Shown here one piece after another: positions 33,610 through 42,325 of a stretch of 64,000 bases of DNA. The translations under genes were made by a program, and so were the position numbers. How positions within the stretch are numbered: position 1 is the stretch's first letter; every line of letters begins with the position of its first letter. The stretch is taken from positions 180,908-244,907 of the forward strand of contig NZ_JACSYA010000004.1 in assembly GCF_029870285.1 (NCBI RefSeq), given 5' to 3'. The notes below the pieces were generated by a model. That model was given only the letters and a program-made list of their open reading frames with translations, was not told where the DNA came from and made no database searches. The stretch comes from Delftia sp. PS-11. GTDB taxonomy: Bacteria; Pseudomonadota; Gammaproteobacteria; Burkholderiales; Burkholderiaceae_C.

Positions 33610-34557
33610 ATGCAACCTGTCCTGCTCGTTCTCAATTTCAATACCGAAGCCCACCTGCGCCAGATGGCCCAGGCCGTTCCAGCCTTTGATCTGGTCTACG
33701 CCCCCGACGCCGGACAGTGCGAGGCGGCCATTGCCGCGCATGGTGCGCGCATCCGGGTGGTGCTGACGATCGGCTCCACCGGGCTGTCTGCCGCGCAGAT
33801 GCAGCGCATGCCCGGCCTGACCCTGGTCTGCGCCCTGGGCGCGGGCTACGAGAACATCGACGTTGCCTATGCGCAGGCCCATGGCATCGCCGTGGGCAAT
33901 GGCGCAGGCACCAATGACGACTGCGTGGCCGACCATGCCATGGGCCTGCTCATCGCCTCGGTGCGCGGCCTGGTCCGTCTGGACCGTGCCACGCGCAGCG
34001 GCGTCTGGCGCACGGCCCTGGCGCTGCCGCCCAACGTTTCGCGCAAGCGCCTGGGCATTCTGGGCCTGGGTGCCATTGGCGCCAAGATCGCCCAGCGCGC
34101 GCGGGGGTTCGACATGGAGATCGGTTACCACAACCGCAGCCAGCGCAGCGGGCTGCCCTACCGCTACTTCGGCGACCTGCTGTCCATGGCGCGCTGGGCC
34201 GATGTGCTGCTGGTGGCCACACCAGGGGGAGCCGGTACCCGCCATCTGGTCAATGCCGAGGTGCTGGATGCACTGGGACCTCAGGGCCATCTGGTCAACA
34301 TTGCACGTGGCAGCGTGGTCGATACGGCGGCACTGGCCGCCGCCGTGCGCGAAGGCCGGCTGGCAGGCGCTGGCCTGGATGTCTACGAAAGCGAGCCCGC
34401 ACCGCCTGCTGAACTGCTGGACCTCGATGCCGTGGTACTCACTCCCCACGTCGGCGGCTGGTCCCCGGAGGCCGTGCAGGCCTCGGTGGACCGTTTCATT
34501 GCCAACATGCGCAACCACCTCGAAGGACTGCCACTGGTGTCGCCTGTGCAGGGTTGA
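33610..34557 (+). CDS. D-isomer-specific 2-hydroxyacid dehydrogenase
   Basis: This 315-residue NAD(P)-dependent dehydrogenase resembles glyoxylate/hydroxypyruvate reductases. It has a Rossmann motif LGILGLGAIGAKIAQRARGF, the catalytic Arg in VNIARGSVVDT, Glu in YESEPAPP and His in LTPHVGGWSPEA. The substrate is unknown. The frame stays open upstream to 33397 by overlap with vanB, but the fold begins at MQPVLLVLNFNTEAH. It follows vanB by 68 bp and may be read from the same transcript, though a link to vanillate metabolism is not obvious. Confidence 0.88.
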   Translation: MQPVLLVLNFNTEAHLRQMAQAVPAFDLVYAPDAGQCEAAIAAHGARIRVVLTIGSTGLSAAQMQRMPGLTLVCALGAGYENIDVAYAQAHGIAVGNGAGTNDDCVADHAMGLLIASVRGLVRLDRATRSGVWRTALALPPNVSRKRLGILGLGAIGAKIAQRARGFDMEIGYHNRSQRSGLPYRYFGDLLSMARWADVLLVATPGGAGTRHLVNAEVLDALGPQGHLVNIARGSVVDTAALAAAVREGRLAGAGLDVYESEPAPPAELLDLDAVVLTPHVGGWSPEAVQASVDRFIANMRNHLEGLPLVSPVQG

Positions 34558-34724
34558 TCCAGAGTGCTCAGGCCATGCATGGATGTGATGGGTAAGGTAA
34601 TCCTGTATTGATTAATCTTGTATAGACAGGTAGATTGCCACGTATCCAGGCGTGCGCGCCACGGCCGTTGCACAGTCCTGCGCGGCGTTGGCGGGCGTCC
34701 ATGCACTGAATCAGGGAGGGGCCC

Positions 34725-35942
34725 ATGGGGATCGGCGGCTTGTTCAGGGGGTGGTACATCGTCGGGGCCGTGCATGTGCTGTTGGCACTGATCTTCGGGG
34801 CGGCCTATTCGTTCGGGGCCTTTTTCACCAGCATTCAGGCCCATTTCGACGCAGGACGGTTCTCCACCGCATCGATTTTTTCCTTTACGGCACTGATCTA
34901 CTATGTGGTGGGCATGTTCTCCGGTGCCTGGAGCGACAGGGCCTCGGTGCGCGCCGTGACGGCAACGGGCATCGTGCTGCTGGCGCTGGGCTTTCTGGCA
35001 GGCAGCCTGCTGACCTCGTCGCTGGCGCTTTTCCTGGGAGCTTTTTGCCTGCTGGTCGGTCTGGGCGTAGGACTGGTCTATGTGCCGGCGGTATCCACGA
35101 TACAGCGCTGGTTTGTTGCGCGGCGCAGCAGCGCATCGGGCCTGGCGCTGGCAGGCACTGGCCTGGGGACACTGATCGGCCCCATGATCGCCGGTGAACT
35201 GATGCGCCACCTGTCCTGGCAGGCCACCATGCAGGTGTACGCCGCCGCCATTGCGCTGGTGGGGCTGGCCGCCGCGTTCAGCCTCAGGGGTCGGCCCGAG
35301 GAACTTGGGCTGCATCCGGATGGCGCCGCTGCGCCTCTGCCGTCTGGTGCGGGCACGCCACAGGGCATGGGCCTGGGCGAGGCGTCCAGGCAGGCCCGCT
35401 TCTGGTGGTACTTTGGCGCCATCTTCTTTGGCTCCATCGGCCTTTTCCTTGCGCTCGTCCACATCAATCCCCATGCGCAGCAGCAGGGCCTTGCGGTCAC
35501 GCAGGCCAATTTGCTGATCGGCCTGATCGGCGTGGGCAACATCCTGGGACGCCTGGTTCTGGGGCGGCTGGGCGATCGGCTGGGGGCCTTGCGCTTTCTG
35601 GTCCTGCTCACCCTGTCTCTGGCCGTGCTCTGCGGCTTGTGGAGCCTGGTGCATGGTTTTGTGGCGCTGGCGGTGTTCGCCATTTTGTTCGGCGCAGCCA
35701 ACGGGGGATGCATCGCCCTGTACCCCGCCGTCGCGGCGGCATGGTTCGGTACCCGGAACCTGGGGGCCATCCTGGGCGCGCTCTACGTCGCAGTGGGCAT
35801 TGCCGCCGTGGCCGGGGGCAGTGTGGCAGGGCTTTTGTTTGACCTTTACGAAAGCTACACCCTGTCCATCCTGCTGGCCGGAGCATGTGCCCTGCTCTCG
35901 GCGGTGGCCGTGCTGCAGGCCGGGCGTGCACAGACAGTGTGA
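34725..35942 (+). CDS. MFS transporter (OxlT/monocarboxylate type)
   Basis: This 405-residue 12-helix carrier begins GWYIVGAVHVLLALIFGAAY, typical of the oxalate/formate antiporter and monocarboxylate groups. A linker RGRPEELGLHPDG follows helix 6, and GVGLVYVPAVSTIQRWFVAR is also found in that family. The substrate is probably a small organic anion. A purine-rich GGGAGGGG precedes ATG 34725. The 167-bp gap upstream is AT-rich around 34600-34630 (GATTAATC palindrome), perhaps a separate promoter. It converges with the TRAP operon. Confidence 0.85.
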   Translation: MGIGGLFRGWYIVGAVHVLLALIFGAAYSFGAFFTSIQAHFDAGRFSTASIFSFTALIYYVVGMFSGAWSDRASVRAVTATGIVLLALGFLAGSLLTSSLALFLGAFCLLVGLGVGLVYVPAVSTIQRWFVARRSSASGLALAGTGLGTLIGPMIAGELMRHLSWQATMQVYAAAIALVGLAAAFSLRGRPEELGLHPDGAAAPLPSGAGTPQGMGLGEASRQARFWWYFGAIFFGSIGLFLALVHINPHAQQQGLAVTQANLLIGLIGVGNILGRLVLGRLGDRLGALRFLVLLTLSLAVLCGLWSLVHGFVALAVFAILFGAANGGCIALYPAVAAAWFGTRNLGAILGALYVAVGIAAVAGGSVAGLLFDLYESYTLSILLAGACALLSAVAVLQAGRAQTV

Positions 35943-35987
35943 GGTTTGCTGCCCTGCGCAGGAGGTGTTTCGTACGGTTTGATATGC

Positions 35988-36010
35988 AAAAGGCCCCGCA
36001 GAGCGGGGCC
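35988..36010 (-). terminator. Rho-independent terminator of the TRAP operon
   Basis: On the minus strand GGCCCCGC, loop TCT and GCGGGGCC are followed by TTTT. It lies 38 bp after the dctP-like stop. Confidence 0.85.
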
Positions 36011-36047
36011 TGGGCATCTGGCGAGGCGGCGCAGTGCCGCCTGCCAT

Positions 36048-37091
36048 TTACTTCTTGCGCGCGGCGATGGCCTTTTCGGCCATGTCCACGAGATCGGAGC
36101 CGATCTGCTGCTTCCACTTGTCGTAGACGGGACGGGTGGCCTTGACGAAGGCATCGCGCTCGGCAGGGCTCAGCTGGGTGACGGTGACGCCGTTGGCGGC
36201 CAGGTCCTTGAGCAGGGGCTTGTCGGCCTCGATCATGCCCTTGCGCGCGATCACGATCTGCTCCTTGGCGGCGTCGATGGCGGCCTGGCGCACGATGTCC
36301 TGGTCTTCCTTGGTCCAGCTGTTCCAGATGTCCTTGTTGACCACGAAGATCAGCGGGTCGTTGATGTAGCCCCACAGGGTCAGGTGCTTCTGGCCCACGG
36401 ACTGCAGCTTGGCGGCCATGTAAACCGAGACGGGGTTTTCCTGGCCGTCCACGGCGCCGCTGGCCATGGCGGGCTGGGCGTCGGCCCAGCTCATCTGCGT
36501 GGGGTTGGCGCCCAGCGCGGTGAAGGTGTCCAGGAACAGCGGCGAGCCGACGACGCGGATCTTCAGGCCCTTGAGGTCTGCCGGGGACTTGATGGCGTGC
36601 TTGGAGTTGCTGATTTCGCGGTAGCCGTTTTCACCCCATGCCAGGGGAACGACGCCGGCCTTTTCCAGGCGCTGGAACAGGCGCTTGCCGGGCTCGCCCT
36701 GGGTCAGGGCGTCGGCTGCGGCGTAGTCGGGCATCAGGAAGGGCAGGGAGAACAGGTTGAGCTCCTTGATCTGGGGCGACCAGTTCAGCGTGGAGCCCAC
36801 GGCCATGTCGATCACGCCCTGGCGCAGCGCGCTGAATTCACGCGTCTGGTCGCCCTGGATCAGGGAGACGCCGGGGTAGAGCTTGATGTTGATGCGGCCC
36901 TGGGTGCGCTCGCGGACCTTGTTGGCCCAGATTTCGCCGCCCTTGCCCCAGGGGAAGGCCGTGCCCAGCACCAGGGACAGGCGGTATTCGCTCTTGTACT
37001 TGGCGGGCGCCTGGGCCATCACGGGCGTGGACGTCAGGGCCAGAGCGGCGGCGGCGGCCAGGCCGCTGGCGAGGAAGGTGCGCAGTTTCAT
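36048..37091 (-). CDS. TRAP transporter substrate-binding protein (DctP family)
   Basis: This 347-residue periplasmic receptor has a signal peptide (MKLRTFLASGLAAAAALALT, cleavage near VMAQA) and the TRAP signature YREISNSKHAIKSPADLKGL with KIRVVGSPLFLDTF. The conserved arginine that binds the substrate carboxylate is in KIRVV. It is the last gene of a dctQ-dctM-dctP-ordered operon. GGAG lies 9 nt before the ATG. The substrate is a carboxylate of unknown identity. Confidence 0.93.
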   Translation of the reverse strand: MKLRTFLASGLAAAAALALTSTPVMAQAPAKYKSEYRLSLVLGTAFPWGKGGEIWANKVRERTQGRINIKLYPGVSLIQGDQTREFSALRQGVIDMAVGSTLNWSPQIKELNLFSLPFLMPDYAAADALTQGEPGKRLFQRLEKAGVVPLAWGENGYREISNSKHAIKSPADLKGLKIRVVGSPLFLDTFTALGANPTQMSWADAQPAMASGAVDGQENPVSVYMAAKLQSVGQKHLTLWGYINDPLIFVVNKDIWNSWTKEDQDIVRQAAIDAAKEQIVIARKGMIEADKPLLKDLAANGVTVTQLSPAERDAFVKATRPVYDKWKQQIGSDLVDMAEKAIAARKK

Positions 37092-37127
37092 TGCAGAGGT
37101 CTCCTTGTGGAATTGGAATAGGGGTGC

Positions 37128-38426
37128 TCAATAACCCAGGCGTGCTGGCAGCCACAGCGCCAGTTGCGGGAAGGCGATGACGGCGACCATCACCAGGAAC
37201 ATGGCCAGCAGCATGGGGCCGACCCAGCGCACAGTGGATTCCATGCGCACGCCCGCGATGCGGCACGAGACCATGAGGTTCACGGCCAGCGGCGGCGTGA
37301 ACTGGCCCAGGGCCACCTTGAGCGTGAGGATGACGCCGAACCAGACCGGGTCCCACTGATAGTGCTGCATGATGGGCAGCAGCAGCGGCACGAAGATCAG
37401 GAAGATGGAGATGCCGTCCAGGAACATGCCCACGGTGATGAGCAGCAGGATCAGCAGCGCCATCACGCCGTATTCACCCAGGCCCGAGTTCACGATGGCC
37501 TGCGCCACGGGATCGATCACGCCCAGCGTGGACAGCGAGAAGGCGAAGATGCCGGCCAGCGACACCACCAGCAGAATGACCGCCGACAGCTCGCCCGCTT
37601 CGCGCAGGATGGGGTAGAGGTCGCGCACCGTGATGGTGCGGTGGATCACCATGCCGACGAACAGGCCGTAGAACACGGCAACCACGGCCGCTTCGGTGGG
37701 AGTGAACCAGCCCGCGCGCATGCCACCCAGAATCAGTACGGGAGCGGCCAGGCCCCAGGAGGCTTCGCGCAGGCTGCGCCAGAAAGGCGGGCGCGGCATG
37801 GAGGCTTCGAGCGCGCCCATCCGGTGCTTGCGTGCCATCCAGACGGCCGGCACGATCAGCGCCACACCGGCCAGGATGCCGGGCACCATGCCGGCTGCAA
37901 ACAGCGCAGGCACCGAGGCGCCGGGCACCAGAACGGAGTAGATGATGAAGGCCACGGACGGCGGGATCAGGATGTCGGTGGCGGCGGCTGCGCCGACCAC
38001 GCTGGCCGAGAAGCTGCCCGGATAGCCGGCGCGGCTCATGGCCGCGATCATCACGCCGCCCACGGCGGCCGCGTTGGCCGGGCCCGAGCCGGAGATGCCG
38101 CCCAGGAACATGGCCACGGCAATGGCCACCAGCGGCAGCATGCCGGGGCCACGGCCGACGATGGCCACGGCGAAGTTCACCAGCCGCAGCGCCACGCCGG
38201 ATCGGTCGAAGATCGAGCCCACGAGCACGAACATGGGGATGGCCAGCAGCGGGTACTTGCCCAGGCCGGCATAGAAATTCTGGGGCACGGCCAGCAGGCC
38301 GAACCACTGTGTGTCGGGGCTGGCCAGGGCGATGGCGGCCGCGCCGGCCAGGCCCAGGGCGGCGCCGATGGGCACGCCCAGGAACATCAGGCCCAGGAAA
38401 GCAATGAACAGCAGCGTCGCGATCAT
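37128..38426 (-). CDS. TRAP transporter large permease (DctM family)
   Basis: This 432-residue integral membrane protein has about 12 hydrophobic segments and forms the sodium-driven transport subunit. Typical sequences are LFIAFLGLMFLGVPIGAALG at the N-terminus, GGISGSGPANAAAVGGVMI and DILIPPSVAFIIYSVL. The ATG overlaps the small-permease stop by four bases, so the two are coupled. The receptor gene follows 36 bp downstream. Confidence 0.94.
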   Translation of the reverse strand: MIATLLFIAFLGLMFLGVPIGAALGLAGAAAIALASPDTQWFGLLAVPQNFYAGLGKYPLLAIPMFVLVGSIFDRSGVALRLVNFAVAIVGRGPGMLPLVAIAVAMFLGGISGSGPANAAAVGGVMIAAMSRAGYPGSFSASVVGAAAATDILIPPSVAFIIYSVLVPGASVPALFAAGMVPGILAGVALIVPAVWMARKHRMGALEASMPRPPFWRSLREASWGLAAPVLILGGMRAGWFTPTEAAVVAVFYGLFVGMVIHRTITVRDLYPILREAGELSAVILLVVSLAGIFAFSLSTLGVIDPVAQAIVNSGLGEYGVMALLILLLITVGMFLDGISIFLIFVPLLLPIMQHYQWDPVWFGVILTLKVALGQFTPPLAVNLMVSCRIAGVRMESTVRWVGPMLLAMFLVMVAVIAFPQLALWLPARLGY

Positions 38427-38968
38427 GGCGCCTTCTCCAGAGGGGCGTCATCGAAGGCGCCGGGGCGGCCCTGGCGCTTGAACAGCTGCAGCGCCCGCGC
38501 CGTGATCAGCGCCGAGCAGATGGGCAGCCACATCGAGTACCACCACTGCGGCACGCCGATGCCGGGCGAGGTTTCCTCGAAGCGGTAGTCGTCCCAGACC
38601 ACGCGCACGCTCAGTGCGGCAATCACGGCGAACAGCAGGGCCACCATCAGCGTGCCAAAGCGCGCCAGGCGCTGGCGGCGCAGCGCGCTGCCGCTGTCGG
38701 CGAAGTATTCGATGCGGATGTGGGCGTTGCGCGCCACGGCGGCCGAGCCCGCGACCATGGCCAGCAGGATCATCAGGAAGACCGAGATTTCCTCGGTCCA
38801 GGCGAAGGAGGAGGAGGTGAAATAGCGCACCAGCACATTGGCGAAGGTGATCAGGGCCAGCAGGGCCATGATCGCCACGGTGAGCCAGTCCTCGATGCGC
38901 AGCGAGCGCGGCTCGTCCTGCTGCGATGGCGCTTCAGCAGCGCCGTTTTCGGTGGGAGGGGATGACAT
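38423..38968 (-). CDS. TRAP transporter small permease (DctQ family)
   Basis: This 181-residue protein has four predicted transmembrane helices and the DctQ pattern ANVLVRYFTSSSFAWTEEIS and RNAHIRIEYFADS. It scaffolds the DctM subunit at the inner membrane. It is the first gene of the operon and divergent from a LysR-type regulator 224 bp away, the likely activator. A charged tail of about 25 residues precedes helix 1. Confidence 0.92.
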   Translation of the reverse strand: MSSPPTENGAAEAPSQQDEPRSLRIEDWLTVAIMALLALITFANVLVRYFTSSSFAWTEEISVFLMILLAMVAGSAAVARNAHIRIEYFADSGSALRRQRLARFGTLMVALLFAVIAALSVRVVWDDYRFEETSPGIGVPQWWYSMWLPICSALITARALQLFKRQGRPGAFDDAPLEKAP

Positions 38969-39192
38969 GGACGCGGGGAGTCAGAAAAGTACACATGGCG
39001 GGGCAGATGCAGTCACTGAGCTTGTCCGGCGTCGTGTGCCGTGGGCCGTGATGGGAAGGTCACATTGGGTAAATGCGGCGCGGCCCCATTATCTGCGCAT
39101 CTGCGTGGTGCACCAGATGGGGGTTTGCGCAGTGTGGCGCATCGCGCTGGCGCCACGGCCGGCGCAGCCGCTGCCGGGGGGAGCCATGGATA

Positions 39193-40137
39193 ATGGCGGC
39201 CATGGAAACCAAATGGCTAGAAGATTTCGTCAGCCTGGCTGAAACCCGCAGCTTCAGCCGTTCGGCCCAGCTGCGCCATGTGACCCAGCCCGCTTTCTCG
39301 CGCCGCATCCAGGCGCTGGAAGCCTGGGCCGGCACGGATCTGGTGGACCGCAGCTCCTACCCGACACGGCTCACTGCGGCGGGCAAGACCATGTACGACC
39401 AGGCGCTGGAGATGCTGCAGTCGCTGCAGAGCACGCGCACCATGCTGCGCGCCCATGTCAGCGCGGGCAAGGGCATGGTGGGCTTTGCCGTGCCGCACAC
39501 CCTGGCCTTCACCTTCTTCCCGAACTGGGTCTCCAGCGTGCAGGCCAAGTTCGGGCCGTTCCGCAGCCGGCTGTTCGCGCTCAATGTGCATGACGCCGTG
39601 ATGCGCCTGGTCGAAGGCGGCTGCGACCTGCTGATCGCCTACTTCCATCCTTCGCAGCCCTTCCAGCTCGATCCCGCGCGCTACGAGATGGTCAGCCTGG
39701 GGCGTGAGGTGCTGGCGCCCTATGCCAAACCGGACGCCGATGGCCTGCCGCTGCACCAGTTGCCCGGACGCCAGGGCCAGCCGTTGCCTTTCCTGGGCTA
39801 CGCGCCCGGCGCCTATCTGGGGCGTGTGACCGAACTCATCCTCAAGGAGTCGGGCGAGGCCGTGCATCTGGAGCGCATCTACGAAACCGATATGGCCGAG
39901 GGCCTCAAGGCCATGGCGCTCGAAGGCCATGGCGTGGCTTTTCTGCCATACAGCGCCGTGCGCAATGAGCTGGAGGCAGGCCGCCTGGTCAGCGCCGCAC
40001 CCACGGGGGATACCGGCTTTCGCATGGACATGGAGGTGCGCGCCTACCGTGAAAAGCCCGCCAGCAAGGAGGCCCCTCAGGGAGTGGCCGGAGCCCTGTG
40101 GAACTTCCTGCTGGAGCAGGGCGAAAGCGTGGGCTGA
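39193..40137 (+). CDS. LysR-family regulator next to the TRAP operon
   Basis: This 314-residue LysR regulator has the helix-turn-helix WLEDFVSLAETRSFSRSAQL and RHVTQPAFSRRIQALE in the first 50 residues, then a periplasmic-binding-protein-like effector domain. ATG 39193 is preferred because GGGGGGAG lies 9 nt upstream. ATG 39202 (METKW) is the start many homologues would suggest. The intergenic region to dctQ holds TGGTGCACCA (39106-39115), a possible LysR half-site. A bidirectional terminator follows the stop. Confidence 0.87.
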   Translation: MAAMETKWLEDFVSLAETRSFSRSAQLRHVTQPAFSRRIQALEAWAGTDLVDRSSYPTRLTAAGKTMYDQALEMLQSLQSTRTMLRAHVSAGKGMVGFAVPHTLAFTFFPNWVSSVQAKFGPFRSRLFALNVHDAVMRLVEGGCDLLIAYFHPSQPFQLDPARYEMVSLGREVLAPYAKPDADGLPLHQLPGRQGQPLPFLGYAPGAYLGRVTELILKESGEAVHLERIYETDMAEGLKAMALEGHGVAFLPYSAVRNELEAGRLVSAAPTGDTGFRMDMEVRAYREKPASKEAPQGVAGALWNFLLEQGESVG

Positions 40138-40162
40138 GCCGCGCGGATACCGCGCATGAACG

Positions 40163-40188
40163 AAAAAGGGGCTGCAAAGCCCCTTTTT
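40163..40188. terminator. Terminator after the LysR gene
   Basis: AAAAAGGGGCT, loop GCAA and AGCCCCTTTTT form a symmetric hairpin with a T-tract in both directions, 26 bp after the LysR stop. Confidence 0.9.
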
Positions 40189-40190
40189 GT

Positions 40191-40558
40191 TGCCCGGAGA
40201 GCCCGCGTCGGTGATCGGGTTATGTCTAGGGTAAACACCTATTATGCATGTCATGCATAAGGCCTTTTGCAAACGGCATTGGCTGCGCTCCCAGACAAGG
40301 CATTAGAGTGCGCGCACAGCAACCATGCCGTGCGCAAGCCCGTCAGCAAGGTTTGTCAGGTACGCAGGCCGTGCGGTGGCACGGCAGTTGCTTGTCTGAA
40401 CCAGACTGACGTGCAGGAAAGCCCTAGCACGCATCGATGCGGTAGCGCTGTCCGTGATTGCACAATATGTGCCACATCGTTGACAGCGAGAGCCAGCCCA
40501 CAAGGCAGCTCGACCGTCCTCACCAAGACTGTTTTTGTTCTCATCTCAGGAGACCCCT
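40191..40558 (+). promoter_or_regulatory. Regulatory region upstream of the GltI-type receptor, with a 19-bp palindrome
   Basis: This 368-bp stretch has no credible gene. At 40242-40260 it holds TTATGCATGTCATGCATAA, a perfect palindrome with 9-bp arms around one base, lying about 300 bp before the receptor start. The rest shows no convincing second motif or promoter pair. The distance implies a long 5' untranslated leader or a promoter further downstream. Confidence 0.5.
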
Positions 40559-41458
40559 ATGAAGAAGCATTTGTTGGCCATCGCCGTGACTGCACTGGCA
40601 GCAGGCAGCGCTTTCGCCCAGGCCAATGACACCCTGGCCAAGATCAAGTCCTCCGGCGCCGTGACGCTGGGTGTGCGCGAGTCCTCGGGCCTGGGCTACA
40701 CGCTGGGCAATGGCAAGTACGTGGGTTTCCATACCGAGATGGGCGAGCGTGTGCTGGCCGACATCCAGAAGCAGCTGGGCCTGTCCAAGCTGGAGATCAA
40801 GTACCAGCCCGTGACCTCGCAGAACCGCATCCCGCTGGTGACCAATGGCACGGTGGACATCGAGTGCGGCTCGACCACCAACAACCTGGCCCGCCAGAAG
40901 GAAGTGGCCTTTGCCGTGACCACCTATGTGGAAGAAGTGCGCATCGCCACCAAGGCCAACTCCGGCATCACCGGCATCAAGGACCTCAACGGCAAGACCC
41001 TCGTGACCACGACGGGCACCACTTCGGTGCAGACCCTGCGCAAGAACAAGCGCGCAGATGGCCTGACCTTCAAGGAAGTCATGGGCAAGGACCATGCCGA
41101 CAGCTTCCTGATGCTGGAAACCGGCCGTGCCGACGCCTTCATCATGGACGGCTCCATCCTGGCCGCCAACATCTCCAAGTCCAAGGCGCCTGCCGACTAC
41201 AAGATCGTTGGCGAAACCCTGTCGGTCGAGCCCATCGCCTGCATGCTGCGCAAGGACGACCCCGCCTTCAAGAAGGCCGTGGATGACTCCATCAAGCGCC
41301 AGATTGCCGACGGCTCGCTGGCCAAGCTCTATGACAAGTGGTTCCTGCAGCCGATTCCGCCGGCCAACGTGAAGGTGGGCCTGCCGCTGTCCGATGCCAC
41401 CAAGGAAGCCTGGGCACACCCCAACGACAAGCCGATGGAGTCCTACGAAGTCAAGTAA
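40559..41458 (+). CDS. gltI: Glutamate/aspartate ABC transporter substrate-binding protein
   Basis: This 299-residue periplasmic receptor has a signal peptide (MKKHLLAIAVTALAAGSAFA, cleavage before QA) and family-3 solute-binding signatures: GAVTLGVRESSGLGY, NGTVDIECGSTTNN (with the Arg/Asp ligand region) and IKDLNGKTLVTTTGTTSVQT. It is closely patterned on GltI/DEBP. GGAG lies 8 nt before ATG 40559. It is followed by an intercistronic terminator, which should make the receptor more abundant than the membrane subunits. Confidence 0.88.
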   Translation: MKKHLLAIAVTALAAGSAFAQANDTLAKIKSSGAVTLGVRESSGLGYTLGNGKYVGFHTEMGERVLADIQKQLGLSKLEIKYQPVTSQNRIPLVTNGTVDIECGSTTNNLARQKEVAFAVTTYVEEVRIATKANSGITGIKDLNGKTLVTTTGTTSVQTLRKNKRADGLTFKEVMGKDHADSFLMLETGRADAFIMDGSILAANISKSKAPADYKIVGETLSVEPIACMLRKDDPAFKKAVDDSIKRQIADGSLAKLYDKWFLQPIPPANVKVGLPLSDATKEAWAHPNDKPMESYEVK

Positions 41459-41473
41459 GCCTCAGCCGTATGC

Positions 41474-41539
41474 CGCCCCTTCTGCCATGCGGTTGGAAGG
41501 GGCGTTTTTTGTTGCGCAGCCGCCCGCTTGCGGCTGCGC
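41474..41539 (+). terminator. Intercistronic terminator plus stabilising hairpin between gltI and gltJ
   Basis: CGCCCCTT (41474-41481) and AAGGGGCG (41497-41504) form a stem followed by TTTTTT. A second perfect 10-bp stem, GCGCAGCCGC (41514-41523) with GCGGCTGCGC (41530-41539), follows at once. The first can act as a partial terminator. The second could protect the gltJ end of processed mRNA. Confidence 0.75.
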
Positions 41540-41571
41540 GGTTTCGAGAACTTGAATAAAGAGGTGCTCCT

Positions 41572-42324
41572 ATGAGTTGGGATTGGCAGGTGTTCTGCCA
41601 GGACACCATCACCCAAGAGGTTGGCCAGAGCTGCTTCGGCAAGAACGGCGATATCACCTACCTTGACTGGATGCTGTCGGCCTGGGGCTGGACCATTTCC
41701 GTATCGCTGCTGTCCCTGCTGATCGCGCTGATCATCGGGTCGCTGGTGGGCACGCTGCGCACGCTGCCCGACCGGCCCTGGATCGTGCGGCTGGGCAATG
41801 CCTGGGTCGAGCTGTTTCGCAATATTCCGCTGCTGGTGCACATTTTCATGTGGTACCACGTGGTGCCGTCCATCTTCCCCGTCATGAAGTCCCTGCCGGG
41901 CTTTGTGCTCGTGGTGCTGGCACTGGGCTGCTTCACCTCGGCGCGTATTGCCGAGCAGGTGCGCTCGGGCATCCAGGCGCTGCCGCGCGGCCAGCGCTAC
42001 GCGGGCATGGCGCTGGGCTTCACCACGTTCCAGTACTACCGCTATGTGCTGCTGCCGATGGCGTTTCGCATCATCATCCCGCCGCTGACCAGCGAGACCA
42101 TGAACGTGTTCAAGAACTCGTCCGTGGCGTTTGCCGTGTCCGTGGCCGAGCTGACCATGTTCGCCATGCAGGCCCAGGAAGAGACTTCGCGCGGTGTCGA
42201 AATCTATCTGGCCGTCACCGGCCTGTACGTGGTTTCCGCCTTTGCCATCAACCGCATCATGGCCTTCATCGAGAAGCGTTCGCGCGTTCCCGGCCTGATC
42301 GCTGCCAGCGGCGGAGGACATTGA
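41572..42324 (+). CDS. gltJ: Glutamate/aspartate ABC transporter permease GltJ
   Basis: This 250-residue permease of the His/Glu/Gln/Arg family has several transmembrane helices, the N-terminal cytoplasmic-periplasmic stretch WDWQVFCQDTIT typical of GltJ and the EAA-loop sequence QVRSGIQALPRGQRYAGMAL. It forms the channel with GltK. The gltK ATG begins 1 bp after the stop. Confidence 0.88.
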   Translation: MSWDWQVFCQDTITQEVGQSCFGKNGDITYLDWMLSAWGWTISVSLLSLLIALIIGSLVGTLRTLPDRPWIVRLGNAWVELFRNIPLLVHIFMWYHVVPSIFPVMKSLPGFVLVVLALGCFTSARIAEQVRSGIQALPRGQRYAGMALGFTTFQYYRYVLLPMAFRIIIPPLTSETMNVFKNSSVAFAVSVAELTMFAMQAQEETSRGVEIYLAVTGLYVVSAFAINRIMAFIEKRSRVPGLIAASGGGH

Positions 42325-42325
42325 C

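Noticed and set aside
34600..34630. AT-rich stretch with GATTAATC and TATAGA as a strong promoter for the second MFS gene
   Set aside because: No -35 element at correct spacing could be found, so only a weak suggestion is kept in the gene entry.
37164..38588. 474-codon plus-strand frame opposite the TRAP permease genes
   Set aside because: Extremely rich in His, Gln, Asp and Gly with no hydrophobic pattern, as expected of the complement of a membrane-protein gene.
40267..40629. 120-codon plus-strand frame before gltI
   Set aside because: It has no ribosome site and atypical codon use, and it overlaps the receptor start out of frame.
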